Shown here: in pieces, positions 1-11,823 of the stretch | Position numbering within the stretch: the stretch's first letter is position 1 | Layout of the letters: each line of letters opens with the position of its first letter | NCBI GenBank assembly: GCA_009602735.1 | Contig: WELA01012483.1 | Coordinates: forward strand, 150,325-214,324 | Direction: 5' to 3' | Length of the DNA: 64,000 nt | Source: Mesotaenium endlicherianum | Taxonomy: Eukaryota > Streptophyta > Zygnematophyceae > Zygnematales > Mesotaeniaceae | The notes under the pieces: model-generated | Seen by the model: only the letters and a program-made list of their open reading frames with translations | Told to the model about the DNA's origin: nothing | Databases searched by the model: none | Program-made: the position numbers and the translations under genes

Positions 1-491
1 AGTTATAATATATTAGTTTGCATATATTTTAATGCTTTTAAATATATTTGGAATAGTATTGTGTGGCGTCAAGTGTGAATAGATACTTTAGTGACTTGGT
101 TCATGTCCTTTGAACCTTCTAAGGCATTTTTGAAGTTAGAGGAAGGACCTAGAAGAACTCCATGTGGCAAAAGTCAAATGTGCCATTTTTAGGTCAAAAG
201 GACATGTGTACATTATTCTAGAAAGAGGTGGCAAGTTTTGGGATGTGTTGGGTGCCAACACATCAACATGCACCTTCCTAGAAATTACTTATGTAGCAAG
301 TATATAAACAAGAGCTAGAACATAGAAAGACATTCAAGAATCACTTTTGTACTTGCCAAATTCCAAAAATATATTTACTTTCAAGAAGCCATCTCTCTTT
401 CAAGAAGCTACCACTCGTGTCCAAAGATCCTCGTTTTGAATAGATAAAGTAATCTATTTTACTAAGTACTTTATCTATCTGTTTCACTACA
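1..491 (+). repeat. A1 5' LTR, cut by the window edge
   Basis: It matches the 3' LTR at 6076 along its length and ends in TCACTACA, the inverted complement of the family's 5' terminus TGTAGTGA. About a dozen terminal bases lie outside the window. The family's full LTR is about 503 bases, as in copy A2. Confidence 0.93.
301..308 (+). promoter_or_regulatory. TATA box in A1 5' LTR
   Basis: TATATAAA about 190 bases before the LTR end, with the same block in all four family A LTRs seen here. It is the likely element promoter; the start site would be about 30 bases downstream (inference). Confidence 0.55.
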
Positions 492-492
492 G

Positions 493-504
493 TGGTATTG
501 GAGC
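493..504 (+). promoter_or_regulatory. A1 primer binding site
   Basis: Twelve bases starting TGGTAT, one base after the LTR end. They resemble the complement of the initiator methionine tRNA 3' end used by many plant LTR elements to prime minus-strand DNA synthesis. Confidence 0.75.
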
Positions 505-528
505 TAGGCACTTTGGTAGCACAAGAAG

Positions 529-1788
529 ATGGCCGATCCTCAAGACCAACAGCAAGCTTTTGAAGAAAGCCCTTCCTCTCCAAGAGACCCTCCTCCAACG
601 CCGATGGGAGAGTACACTCAAGAAAATCTGCAACAACAGGAAGCACCACAAGGAGGAGCACCATCAAATCCCGTGGCAGCCACTATAGCAAAGTTGACCC
701 CACCACAAGGAGTTCCCGCAAATGAGTGGGTAGCCTTCCTCATGACCGTCCACAACCAAGTGGGTTTGGCCACCTATGAAGCAACCGTGCAAGCGTCGAG
801 AGAAGCTATGGCTGCCATGGTTGCCCCTATTGCGAGCAACGCTCAAAATCCAGCCCCGGCTCAAGCGCCTCCACAAGAGCCTACAAGAGCAAGGAAACTC
901 ATCTAGCCCGGCAAACCAGACACTTTCAATCCTGAGAGATGAGCCAAATTGAATCTGTGGCTTTACCAAGTGGAGACGTACCTCACATTCCTTGAAGTAC
1001 CCGAGGAGGACTACGTCCCTTTTGCCATTACCTTGCTCAGAGGAGCAGCAACATCATGGTGGCGTAACTATCAAGCGACTGTATATCAAGCTGTGGCGCA
1101 TCCCGTACCCGGCCAAGAGCCCCCACCATCATATGCAAGATGGGTGGATTTTCGTGAAGCCCTCCAGAAGCAATTCATGCCCATCAATGCGGAGAAAATT
1201 GCTCGAGAAAAGCTTCGCCATCTCAAGCAAGCAACGTCCGTTCAAGAATATACATCCAGATTTCATGACCTCACTCTTGAGATCCCCAACATGTCGCTCG
1301 AGGAGAAGATTGATCGTTATGTGTATGGCCTCAAGCCCAAGGTGGCAAAGGAAGTGGAATTGCGCGACTTAACGGACTTTTCAAAGATTATTGAAGTGGC
1401 TCAAAAGGTGGATACCTTGGACTTCAAGCACTCCGTGCCTTCATCTTCATGGGCACCGACGACGCGGGTGTACGCAGCCTCTTCCACATCCAAATCTGGA
1501 CCCACACCCATGGAAATCGGGGTTATTAAAACGGACCCCGCGGCTGCCCGGAAGAGTGGAAGACCCTCCAATGACACTTATGATGCAAGAAACCAGCAAG
1601 GAGTGAAAGCAAGACTCTCCCCGGCTGAAAAAGAAGCTCTTATGACGGCTGGACTATGCTTTTATTGTAAGGAGAAGGGTCATCGTGCACTCTCATGCCC
1701 CAAAGAGTTGTCAAAAACGGGCAGCGCCGGTAGGCCAGGAGCCTATCACCCCAAGACCCACTTTTTGAGAAGACAACAAGCCAAGTGA
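529..1788 (+). pseudogene. A1 gag region
   Basis: Capsid-type gag fossil. It begins with [11 protein letters not shown] and a Gln/Pro-rich leader, then has a gag core ([18 protein letters not shown], then WWRNYQ) and one CCHC knuckle ([15 protein letters not shown]) near 1657-1701. The same layout is found in copy A2, where gag looks whole. Here gag is broken. The proline-rich leader contains a single copy of a block that is doubled in A2. Confidence 0.85.
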
Positions 1789-4700
1789 GGTGGACCGTTG
1801 AAGACGACGTTCCAGCCCCAATGAGTTTGAGAGGTTACCTTGGAGGAGAGAAGGTCCACATCTTGGTGGATAGCGGAGCTCAAGGCAACTTCATTTCTGC
1901 AGATTTTGCCACCAAGCACGGTATTACTATGCAAACTCCTGACCACGACGAGGAGATTATGATGCCCGACGGATTCTCCTATACTACCCCTTCCAAGAAG
2001 ACGTACCCCTTGTCACTCTCTATCAAGTCCTTTAAGGATAGAGTAGTGTTCTCCCCCATTCAATTGGGCAAGTACGAGGTCATCCTAGGGACGCCTTGGT
2101 TGACCAAGCACAACCCCCAAGTTGATTGGAGAGACGGTGCTATCAAGATCAAGAATGACATCACTTCAAGAACCTGTATTTTGCGCGCAATCTAGAATAT
2201 CCAGATCCAAGACATCAAGAAGCCGACACACGAGATACTATTGTCCGGCCTCCAACTCAAGAGACTTGTGAGGAAGGGACACGAGCTTCTTTTGGCCTTG
2301 ATCACGCCAAAAGACATCAAGAAAGACATCGAGAGTCAAGAAGGCACCCCGAGGAGATACAAGAAGTCTTAGAGGACTATGAAGAAGTATTCTCCCCAGA
2401 ATTGCCCAAGGGCTTACCCCCCAAGAGATTCGTAGACCACAAGATAGAGTTGGAGCCCGGAAGCAATCCCATCTCTCGGCCTACGTTCAAAATGTCATAC
2501 ACGGAGCTAGACAAAGCCAAGAAGCAAATCAAGGAGCTACTGGAGCATGGCTTCATTCGACCTAGCAAGTTGCCATTTGGAGCCCCGGTGCTATTTGTCA
2601 AGAAGAAAGATGGTACCTTGAGGATGTGTGTGGACTATCGCGCCCTCAACAAGATCACCATCAAGAATCGATACCCGCTGCCGCGCATGGATGAGCTCAT
2701 GGACCGGCTGGTTGGAGCCAAGTACTTCACGAAGGTGGACTTGAGAAGCGGCTACCACCAGATTCGCGTCGCCGAACCTGACATAGAGAAAACGGCATTC
2801 AGGACAAGATATGGACATTTTCAGTTCATGGTCCTGCCATTTGGACTCACCAACGCGCAAGCAACTTTCATGACTATGATGAACACCATATTTCAGCCCA
2901 TGTTGGACAGATTTGTGGTGGTATTCATCGATGACATCCTTGTCTACAGCAAGACCCTCGAAGAGCATGCGAGACACTTGAAAGAAGTCCTTGAAGTATT
3001 GAAGCAAAACAAGCTATTTGCAAAAGAGTCAAAGTGCGAGTTTGCCAAACAAGAAGTGGAGTTTCTAGGTCTCCACGTGACTGCTGATGGCATCAAGATG
3101 GACCCCAAGAAGACCACGGTGGTGGGGGAATGGCTAACCCCCACGACCAAGAAATAACTTCAATCATTCTTGGGATTTGCCAATTGGTACAGAAAATTCA
3201 TCCAGAGCTTTTTGCACATAGCAGCCCCTCTCACGGATCTAACGAAGAGAGACAAGCCATATGTTTGGATCGAGAAAGAGGAGGAAGCATTCCAACAACT
3301 GAAACAAAGATTGACGACATCCCCGCTGCTCACACTCCCAAGTCCAGACCCAGATTGGCCCTTCCACGTCATCACCGATGCATCTTCCTATGCAATAGGA
3401 GCAACCCTGCTTCAAGACCAAGGCAAGGGATTGCAGCCCATTGCCTACGAGTCAAGGAAGCTAAATAAGGCCGAGCAAAATTATACAACCACAAAGCAAG
3501 AGGCATTGGCGATTGTACATGCCTTGAAGGTTTGGCGCTGCTACATTGAAGGACGCAAGGTGCTGGTCACTACGGACCACGAGGCGTTGAAGCACCCCCA
3601 GACGCAGCCGTATCTCTCAAGGAGACAAGCAAGATGGAGCGGATACTTGCAATATCACAACATCACGATTCAGTACCAGCCCGCCAAGACAAACCCGGCT
3701 GACCCCCTCTCAAGACTGCAATTAAACGCAGTGATGACATCCCTGAAGACAGATCTTGAAGCTCGATTTTCAGCCGCCTATGAAAGAGACCCTTACTACA
3801 AGAACAAAGAAGCAGCCTTGGACCCATACAAGAAGCAAGAAGGCAATTATTGGGTGAGGCAAGACAACGGCCAGAGATGTGTTCGTAATGACTTAGACCT
3901 CCGGCTCTTGCTTCTACGAGAAGCACACGACAACCCTCTTGGAGGACACTTTGGAATCCTAAAGACCGCGGGCGTTCTAGCCATGACTTATTGTTGGCCA
4001 GGCATGTCTAAGCAAGTCAAGGAGTACTGCGAGAGCTGTGACACATGCCAAAGAGTCAAGCCATCATCACAAAAGGCGGGAGGACTCCTCCAACCACTAC
4101 CAATCCCCGAAAGACAATGGACGGACATCTCAATGGACCTTATTGTGGACCTGCCCGTGACACCTCGAGGCCATAATGCAATACTCACGGTGGTGGACAG
4201 ACTTACTAAGATGGCTCATTTTATTCCCACGACGACTAAGGCTACAGCACCACAACTTGCAAGACTCATCTTTGACAACATCTTCCGACTCCATGGACTA
4301 CCATCAAGAATTGTGTCGGATAGAGATCCAAGATTCACAAGCCATTTTTGGAAAAATATCGTCAAGAACTTGGGTACATCGCTGGATATGTCCACTGCCT
4401 ATCACCCGCAATCAGATGGGCAAATCGAGCGTATGAATCGTACCCTAAAGACCTCTCTAAAAGCCTACGTATCTACTCTGGAGCAAGATTGGGACATGTA
4501 CTTTACCCCCTTGGAGTTTGCCTACAACAACACGACGCAGGCCTCTACCCAAGAGTCCCCATTCTTCCTCAACTATGGCTTCTATCCAACCACGCCGCTG
4601 AACTTCGCGGCTGGCCATGAAGAAGTACCTGCAGCCACAGATTTTTTGGAGACATTAGAAGCAGCCCTTGAAGCAGCCAAGAAAGCTCTACAACACGCGC

Positions 4701-5165
4701 AAGATGCTCAAGCAAGAGTAGCGTACAGATTCAGACGAGAAATTACGTACAGAGTGGGTGACAGCGTGTTACTATCATCCAAGAATATTTCTCTGAACAA
4801 CAGGCCTGCCGGCAGCAAGTTCTCTCCCAAGTATTTGGGATCCTTCAAGATTATCCAGCAAGTCGACCCCGTTGCTTTCAAGCTAGAACTTCTCCAGACT
4901 ATGTACATCGACCCCGTATTCCACGCTTCCCTCTTCAAGCCATATGTGCAATCTGACAACAACTTCCTAGGACGCGTGACAACCCCACCAGCCCCAACAA
5001 TAGTGGATGATCATTTGGAGTACGAAGTGGAAGACATAGTGGCTATGAGAAATTTTAGGAGACAGCAGTAATACTTGATCAAGTGGAAAGGATATCCAGA
5101 TTCTGAGAATAGTTGGGTGGCGGCGCACTACCTTGACGAAGTTTAGAGAAAGCTGACACGCTCCC
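1785..5165 (+). pseudogene. A1 pol region: PR, RT, RNase H, integrase, chromodomain
   Basis: Pol fossil. Aspartic protease has [12 protein letters not shown] near 1860. RT has [11 protein letters not shown] near 2925-2955. RNase H starts near 3373 with [10 protein letters not shown]. The integrase zinc-binding HHCC segment runs about 3925-4065, followed by the catalytic core with the family's D, D and E blocks (SMDLIVDLP; IVSDRDPRF; AYHPQSDGQIERMNR). A GPY/F-type module lies near 4830-4890 and a chromodomain (EYEVEDIVAMRNF, then IKWKGYPDSENSW) near 5018-5130. Chromodomains of this class are thought to guide integration to marked chromatin. The region is broken. Confidence 0.92.
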
Positions 5166-6075
5166 ATGCCGCCAACTCCCATCTTGGACCAGCCCCAAGT
5201 CTCTCTACTAGAAGCCCAAAGACTTCAGGGAGGCAGCCTACTACCATCAAGAAGCAGCAGAAGACCCCTTGGAGGAAGCCTGCAAGAACCACAAAGAGGA
5301 AAATTGACATTAGACACTTTTCTCTTCTCGAAGTTTCTAGATAGAAAACTAAAACTGCTACTGATGAAAGGTCTCTGCACAATAAACTCTGAAATTTACC
5401 TTGCTGTTGTCCATAAATAGCCGGTCATTTAGAATCCATGTTTGCTCAATTTGGAGCACTGGTGAGCAAGATATGATGCTCTGAGTAGAAGGGGGTCAGG
5501 CTGCAGGCATTGTTAGGGCAGAATATGCCTTCTGACATTGTGCCCTCTCCTGAACTTGGAATGCTTTGAAACTCTAGACTCTGGTAGTACATCTTACAGC
5601 GCCCATTTAGAGACTTACTTTGCAGAATTTAAAGAAGTATAGAGGGACTTAAGCTTTTCCAGAAGTTTCTGCACAGATTTGGAGGAGTGCCTACTCTCTC
5701 AGCTCTCAACGACACTCCAGAAATTAGAATGCTCTCAAATTTGATGACCCGGTAGAGTTCTTCAACGCGGTCCGTCTGGCACTTAAATTTTTAGATGTGA
5801 AGCAGCTTTGTGGACGCTATGAATCTTTGAATTCGGGCAGATTCTGGGCCAACTTGTACAATTTTCTTTATCATCAAAGAGTAGGCTAGCCAATAAGGTC
5901 ACACCACCCACGACATTGCCTAGTCTACCTTACACGTGTCGCACCTGACTTGGCGCCTTTGACTAATCCTCTTCACATATGTGGCACTTGACTTGAAGCT
6001 GTTGACTAGTCTGCTCCACCTGTGTAAGACTTGACTTGACGCGCCGAGACGTCGCTTTTTTTGTCGGGGGGGTGA

Positions 6076-6577
6076 TGTAGTGATTTGAGTTATTATATAT
6101 TAGTTTGCATATATTATAATGCTTTTATATATATTTGGAGTAGTATTGTGTGGCGTCAAGTGTGAATAGATACTTTAGTGTCTTGGTTCATGTCCTTTGA
6201 ACCTTCTAAGGCATATTCGAAGTTAGAGGAAGGACCTAGAAGAACTCTGTGTGGCAAAAGTCAAATGTGCCATTTTTAGGTCAAAAGGACATGTGTACAT
6301 TATTCTAGAAAGAGGTGGCAAGTTTTGGGATGTGTTGGGTGCTAGCACATCACCATGCACCTTCCTAGAAATTACTTATGTAGCAAGTATATAAACAAGA
6401 GCTAGAACATAGAAACACATTCAAGAATCACTTTTGTACTTGCCAAATTCCATATTATATTTACTTTCAAGAAGCCATCTCTCTTTCAAGAAGCTACCAC
6501 TTGTGTTCAAAGATCCTTGTCTTGAATAGATAAAGTATTCTATTTTACTAAGTACTTTATCTATCTGTTTCACTACG
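6076..6577 (+). repeat. A1 3' LTR
   Basis: Begins TGTAGTGATTTGAG directly after a G-rich polypurine tract (about 6066-6075) that would prime plus-strand synthesis, and ends at CACTAC. It carries the same TATA block as the 5' LTR. Confidence 0.92.
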
Positions 6578-6878
6578 TGCATGAACAAACAAAATTGCTG
6601 ACCTGAGCGACCAACCCCTCCCACCAAAACTCAGTTTGCAAAAGAGAACTCGTGCGTTTAACTTCGAAGTGCCAAGACTCTTCATGGATTTTAAGGATAA
6701 GAGCTATGCGTGCAGGAGGGGGTCAAACGACTCGGGTGTGGTGAGGGAAGACACGTAACAAAGTCCTTTCAGGCCAGTGATATCGAACACAACGATGCAA
6801 AACTCGGTCCCGTTCACGAAACGAGAGGGGAGAAGACCAGGTATGAGTGCGCAAATACTCCATCACAGCAGAATCAGA

Positions 6879-7976
6879 CTACACATCAGGCACTGCACGC
6901 AAGAGGACAGCCGGGCTGACCGCACATGCGCCAACAGGAGTAGGGAGAAGACCAAGATAATTGGCAACATGCCACGCTGGCGGGATATGTTCTTGCTGGC
7001 TAGAGGCAAAACGAGCTCCGGTGAGATCAACGTCCGAGGGGTCAGGGTTGCGGCTGAGGCCATCTGCATCTTGGTTAACTAACCCAGCCCTATGTTCAAT
7101 GGTGAAATCGTACTCCTGAAGTATGAGAGCCCAACGCGCGTGTTTACCCGTGAGTTTTTGGTTAGTCATCAGCCATTTAAGGGGTTGGTGATCTGTGATG
7201 AGTGTGAAGAGGTATGGACCAAAGTGCACTACAGCCCACACTGCAGCCAAGCATTCCCCTTCATACAAACTATAAGTCCGTTCGGCAGAGTTGTTACTAC
7301 GACAGGCATAAGCAGTAACATATCATGACCTTCCTCATCCTCCTGAGCAAGAACAGCCCCCAAAACGAGATGACTCCGATCAGTGTGAAGGGAAAACGGC
7401 TTACTGTAGTTTGGTCTTTGCAAGATAGGGGCAGTGGATAGGAGATCCTTCAATTTGTCGAAAGCTACTTGACGTTCCCCAGTCCATTCCCAAGGCACAT
7501 CCTTATTCAAGAGTTCATTCAAAGGGGCAGCAATTGCACTAAAATTAGGGCAAAGACGACAATAATACCCCGTGATTCCCCACGTAGGCCCTCAACCTAA
7601 ACACATCCGTCGGAACTGGCAGTCGCCGAATAGCATTGACCTTAACTTGTTGTGGCGTTAACCCCTCAGGGACGATACGGTGACCCAGGTAAGAAACTGA
7701 AAGGGTCAAAATCTTACATTTCCCTGGATGACACTTCAAACTTGCAGACCTCAAGCATTGTAGGACCCGTTCAACATGTGTCAAGTGTTCCTCTACGATA
7801 CGACTGAAAATGAGCACATTGTCGATGTAACAACGAGCGAAAGGCAACACACTAAGCACTCGGTCCATAATGCGCTGGAAACGGGCAGGTGCGTTCTTTA
7901 ACCCAAATGGCATGACTTTTCACTGATACAAACAACGGTTTGTCCAAAAAGCGATCTTATGTTTATCCTTAGAATC
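6879..7976 (-). pseudogene. Element D: second half of RT and RNase H
   Basis: Minus-strand reading shows RT palm and thumb sequence (MPFGLKNAPARFQRIMD; CYIDNVLIFSR, the YxDD-type block) at about 7913-7545. RNase H follows: FSLHTDRSHLVLGAVLAQ near 7390, then YEGECLAAVWAVVHF and LITDHQPLKWLM near 7265-7170, ending in NQDADGLSRNP. The other half of RT lies beyond B1 at 18551-19085. The approximately 300 bases from 6578 to 6878 show no clear domain. Confidence 0.85.
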
Positions 7977-8680
7977 TGTAATGAATTAGTATATTGGTTA
8001 ATATAATATTCATTGAAATATTATAGTTAAATAAGTTCAGCCTGCTGAACAATAGTTAATATTGACTCTTATGGACTTTATTAAATAATCAGTTTAATGA
8101 CTCAGCCGGGGGCAGCAGGCTGAAGTCAACTCAGGTCAGCTTGTTGACACATTCTTTGACAGCCAGCTGACTTCCGTACTCGGTAGCAGCGAACTGCCTC
8201 GATATGCATCTAAGTGTGGTGTGCTAGATGAATGGCCAGATGACATCCTTAGGATGGTTGGCGATTCGGGATGATGGGAGATGGCGGTGGATTTGGTTAA
8301 CCGAGGTCCTACCAACGTGGTTAACTCCCGGGTAGGCAGTGCCATCGCACTGGCCGTTGAACAGTAAACTCATTTCATGTACATATGCTAGATATTGCCC
8401 TCGAGTTCGGCATTCGGAAACGAGGCTAACTCTCTTGTACTGCTCACTGAGAGGGATCTGAATCCAAGGCGAGAAGCCGTTGATATGCACTGTCTCCTAG
8501 CCTTGCTTATGTGTGAGTTTACTGATTGCATTATTGATGCTAGTTTACTTCCATTTGGCTTACGAGTATTGTCCACTGCTAGTGTGTTGTCAATTAACAA
8601 AAAATACCATAAAGCTTACTTGCTGATATAAAGATCTTTATTAATTAATAATCGCCTTTTTAGTAAGTCGATTCATTTCA
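7977..8680 (+). repeat. B1 5' LTR
   Basis: 704 bases, TGTAATGAAT to ATTCATTTCA, with near-inverted termini. It matches LTRs at 17855, 28793, 36968 and (inverted) 42254. Confidence 0.93.
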
Positions 8681-8681
8681 G

Positions 8682-8693
8682 TGGTATCGGAGC
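8682..8693 (+). promoter_or_regulatory. B1 primer binding site
   Basis: TGGTATCGGAGC one base after the LTR, an initiator-Met-tRNA type site like those of A1, A2, B2 and C. Confidence 0.8.
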
Positions 8694-8714
8694 TGTTATC
8701 ACAGTTTTCTTTGT

Positions 8715-10192
8715 ATGGTAAAAACAAGGTCTCAAACTAGCATCTCCCGAGACATGGAGAACCAGGATAACGAGAATGTCGAAAATCAGGCTAAAAACCA
8801 TGTAGCGGGAACCCGTACATATTTTGAAGCAGTGGCAGATACTGCAACTAGAGAGGTTGCAGATGAGGCAGCTGCTCTTGCCGCAGTCGCTGCACAGCAG
8901 GCTGAGGAGGAGAGAGCTAGATTAGAAGTTGAACGATTAGCAAAAGCTGTGAAGATACAGGAAGGAGGGAAGGACAGCCAGCGGACGAACGCACTGTCGA
9001 AGAACTTATGGCATCAAGGGCCAATGTCTTGAACCCACCTCCTGCTGTACAACTCAATGTGCCCCTAGTTCAAATTCGTGACCGGCTGAATGCGGCAGGA
9101 ATTGCTGCTGCAAAAGCAAGAGGGACTGTTGAGGACACTACTCAGCGAGTTGATGCCGCTGCTACTGCTGCATTTGCTAGACTCCCACCTCAGAACGTGG
9201 ATCTGGGAGCATTGTTCGTGCAAATGCAACAACAGATGGCGACCATGTATCAGTCCCAACAGGAGGACAAAAGAATCATAATGTCTCTACTGCGAGACCG
9301 AGACCAACTGGGTTCTCAAACCACGGGTGGTGGTGGAAGAGGACCTAGTAAGCCCAAGCCGAAACCTCCCCAGGATTATGATCTTGAGGGTAACAAAAAG
9401 TATTACCTGATAAAGTTTCTCGCTGATGTGGAGCAGTGGCTGGAGAACTACCCAGAACTGCAAGATCACGAGAAGGTCAAGCACACCGGTGCACTACTAA
9501 AAGGCAGTGCCGCAGACTGGTGGCTTTACTGGAAAGGAGAGCGTAAGGCTCGGCAACTCGGTGACCCTACGTGGGTAGAGTTTGTCGAGAAGTTGCATGA
9601 GAAGTTTGATGTCATCAACCAGCAGGAGAAAGCTATCTATGCTATGATCTCCTTGACAATGAAGCAGACCACTTCAGTTGCTGAGTTTGCTCAAAAGTTC
9701 CAGGAGAACATGATGAAGCAGCCAGACTTGCCAGAACGGTATAGGATAGCAAACTTCAGGTATGGCTTGAAATCCGAAGTCTCTGGTCATTTCGCTGAGA
9801 AGAAGTATGAGAAACTGGCTGACTTGGTCCAGGATGCTGATGCCTGGGATCAGCAGAAGTTCAATCACAAGCGCCAGGGTAATGCTTTGGTGACTAAGAT
9901 TGTCAAAAAGCCCCACGGTTCCTACAATGCAATTGAAGGAGACCAGGCTGAGGATGATCAGGGTGATGGATATGAGTATGAGTATAATGCCATACAGTCT
10001 AGAGGTAGAGGTGGTTTCCCTCGAGGCGGCTATGGAAGGGGTGGTGGTAGGACTAAGCCGAGACCAGCCTCAGCAAAATCCACTTGCTACCATTGTCAGC
10101 AGTTGGGCCACTACAGAGAACAGTGTCCAGTCAAGCACCTGCCCAAGGTCGAGAGAAAAGACCAGCCTTCAAAAGACAGCAACAGTCAGTAA
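8715..10192 (+). pseudogene. B1 gag region
   Basis: Starts MVKTRSQTSISRDME, a basic leader, followed by an Ala/Glu-rich probable coiled coil. The capsid-like core includes FLADVEQWLENYPEL and SAADWWLYWKGE (about 9415-9540). The C-terminal part is Arg/Gly-rich (RGRGGFPRGGYGRGGGR, about 10000-10050), followed by one CCHC knuckle (CYHCQQLGHYREQCP, about 10087-10131). B2 carries the same layout. Broken. Confidence 0.85.
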
Positions 10193-10199
10193 TCCAGTC

Positions 10200-11823
10200 T
10201 ACTGACTGTGAGGATGCTAGAGATAGTGAGTCGTCACTAGCTGCCCTCGTAGCAGGTATTATGGGTCCTGCTGAACTGGATTCACTATGCATGCCTGACA
10301 ACCAGATAAAGGAGACCATCAGCAATATAGACGTCCAGAGAGTGCACACTCTGGATGCTCTTGTTCCACCTGATGTCCAACATTTCTTTGCTACGTCAGG
10401 AGAACAATGCGAAAGTCAGGAAAAGACAGTCCCCCCTATCCTACTGCATTGCATGATTGCAGGTAGGAAGGTGAGGGCATTTGTTGACGGAGGGGCGTCA
10501 CATACTTTTATCCACAAGGACTTAGTTAAGCGGCTAAGGCTGCCTACTGTCACCCAAGGGAATAGAAAAATATTCCTTGGAGATGCCTCAAGTATCCCGG
10601 GAGGAGTTATAACCAAGCCTATTGAGGTCCAGTTAGGTTCTGGCATTGCAGTTCTAACTGAAACGCTTACATTTGAGGTACTCAACACTGGCTTTTATGA
10701 TCTCGTGCTAGGCAGGTCCTGGCTTAATAGACATCAAGCTGAAGTGTGTTGGAGCAGAGGTACAGTTAAAGTGAGAGGAGCCAGTGATGGGCAGACTGAC
10801 TTGGCACCCACCAGTGCTCTTCCTCTTGTCCTGTGTGGATGGCAAATGAAGGAAAAGAAGAGGCTTCCAGAAGGATGCAAGTTGCTGAATGCAATGGAGT
10901 TCGTCAAAAGCTGGAACCAGAAGGAAGACAGAATGTTCTGTCTGCTGCTAAGAGAGGTACCTCCTCAACCTGAAGAAGTGGTTGAGAAAAAGGTAAGCCC
11001 TCCGGAGCACCCTACTGCTGCAAAAATTNAAGGTAATATGGGTCCTGCCGAACTGGATTCACGATGCATGCCTGACAACCAGATAAAGGAGACCATCAGG
11101 AATATAGACATCCAAAGAGTGCACACTCTGGATGCTTTTGTTCCACCTGATGTCCAACATTTCTTTGCTAAGTCAGGAGAACAATGCGAAAGTCAGGAAA
11201 AGACAGTCCCCCCTATCCTACTGCATTGCATGATTGCAGGTAGGAAGGTGAGGGCATTTGTTGACGGAGGGGCGTCACATACTTTTATCCACAAGGACTT
11301 AGTTAAGCGGCTAAGGCTGCCTACTGTCACCCAAGGGAATAGAAAAATATTTCTTGAAGATGCCTCAAGTATCCCGGGAGGAATTATAACCAAGCCTATT
11401 GAGGTCCAGTTAGGTTCTGGCATTGCAATTCTAACTGAAACGCTTACATTTGAGGTACTCAACACTGGCTTTTATGATCTCGTGCTAGGCAAGTCCTGGC
11501 TTAATAGATATCAAGCTGAAGTGTGTTGGAGCAAAGGTACAATTAAAGTGAGAGGAGCCAGTGATGGGCAGACTAACTTGGCACCCACCAGTGCTCTTCT
11601 TCTTGTCCTGTATGGATGGCAAATGAAGGAAAAGAAGAGGCTTCTAGGAGGATGCAAATTGCTGAATGCAATGGAGTTCATCGACAGCTGGAACCAGAAG
11701 GAAGACAGAATGTTCTGTCTGCTGCTAAGAGAGGTACCTCCTCAACCTGAAGAAGTGGTTGAAAAAAAGTTAAGCCATCCGAAGCACCCTACTGCTGCAA
11801 AAAATTGTTGCTCAGTACACTGA
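10200..11823 (+). pseudogene. B1 protease region, present as two tandem copies
   Basis: Aspartic protease reading with VRAFVDGGASHTFIHKDLV and YDLVLGRSWLNRH. The unit of about 780 bases occurs twice head to tail (about 10246-11028 and 11036-11820), with many small differences between units. A single N at 11029 lies at the junction. B2 has one unit. Either a real duplication inside the element or two haplotype or paralogue contigs joined by the assembler. Confidence 0.85.
11029..11029. other. Ambiguous base N at a repeat junction
   Basis: A single N lies exactly between the two protease-region units of B1. It is a likely assembly join marker rather than biology. Confidence 0.7.

Larger units (their letters stand above)
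1..6577 (+). mobile_element. Family A Ty3/gypsy chromovirus, copy A1
   Basis: LTR retrotransposon with an LTR at each end (1-491, 6076-6577), an initiator-Met-tRNA type primer binding site, gag with a CCHC knuckle, then pol in the order protease, RT, RNase H, integrase, chromodomain. That order and the chromodomain place it among Ty3/gypsy chromoviruses. The window opens about a dozen bases inside the 5' LTR, so the left flank and target duplication cannot be seen. The LTRs differ by roughly 3-4 percent by eye, so it is fairly young but broken (about five breaks). DNA to its right is minus-strand element D, so A1 may sit inside D. The roughly 900 bases between the chromodomain and the 3' LTR hold no recognisable gene. 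Confidence 0.95.
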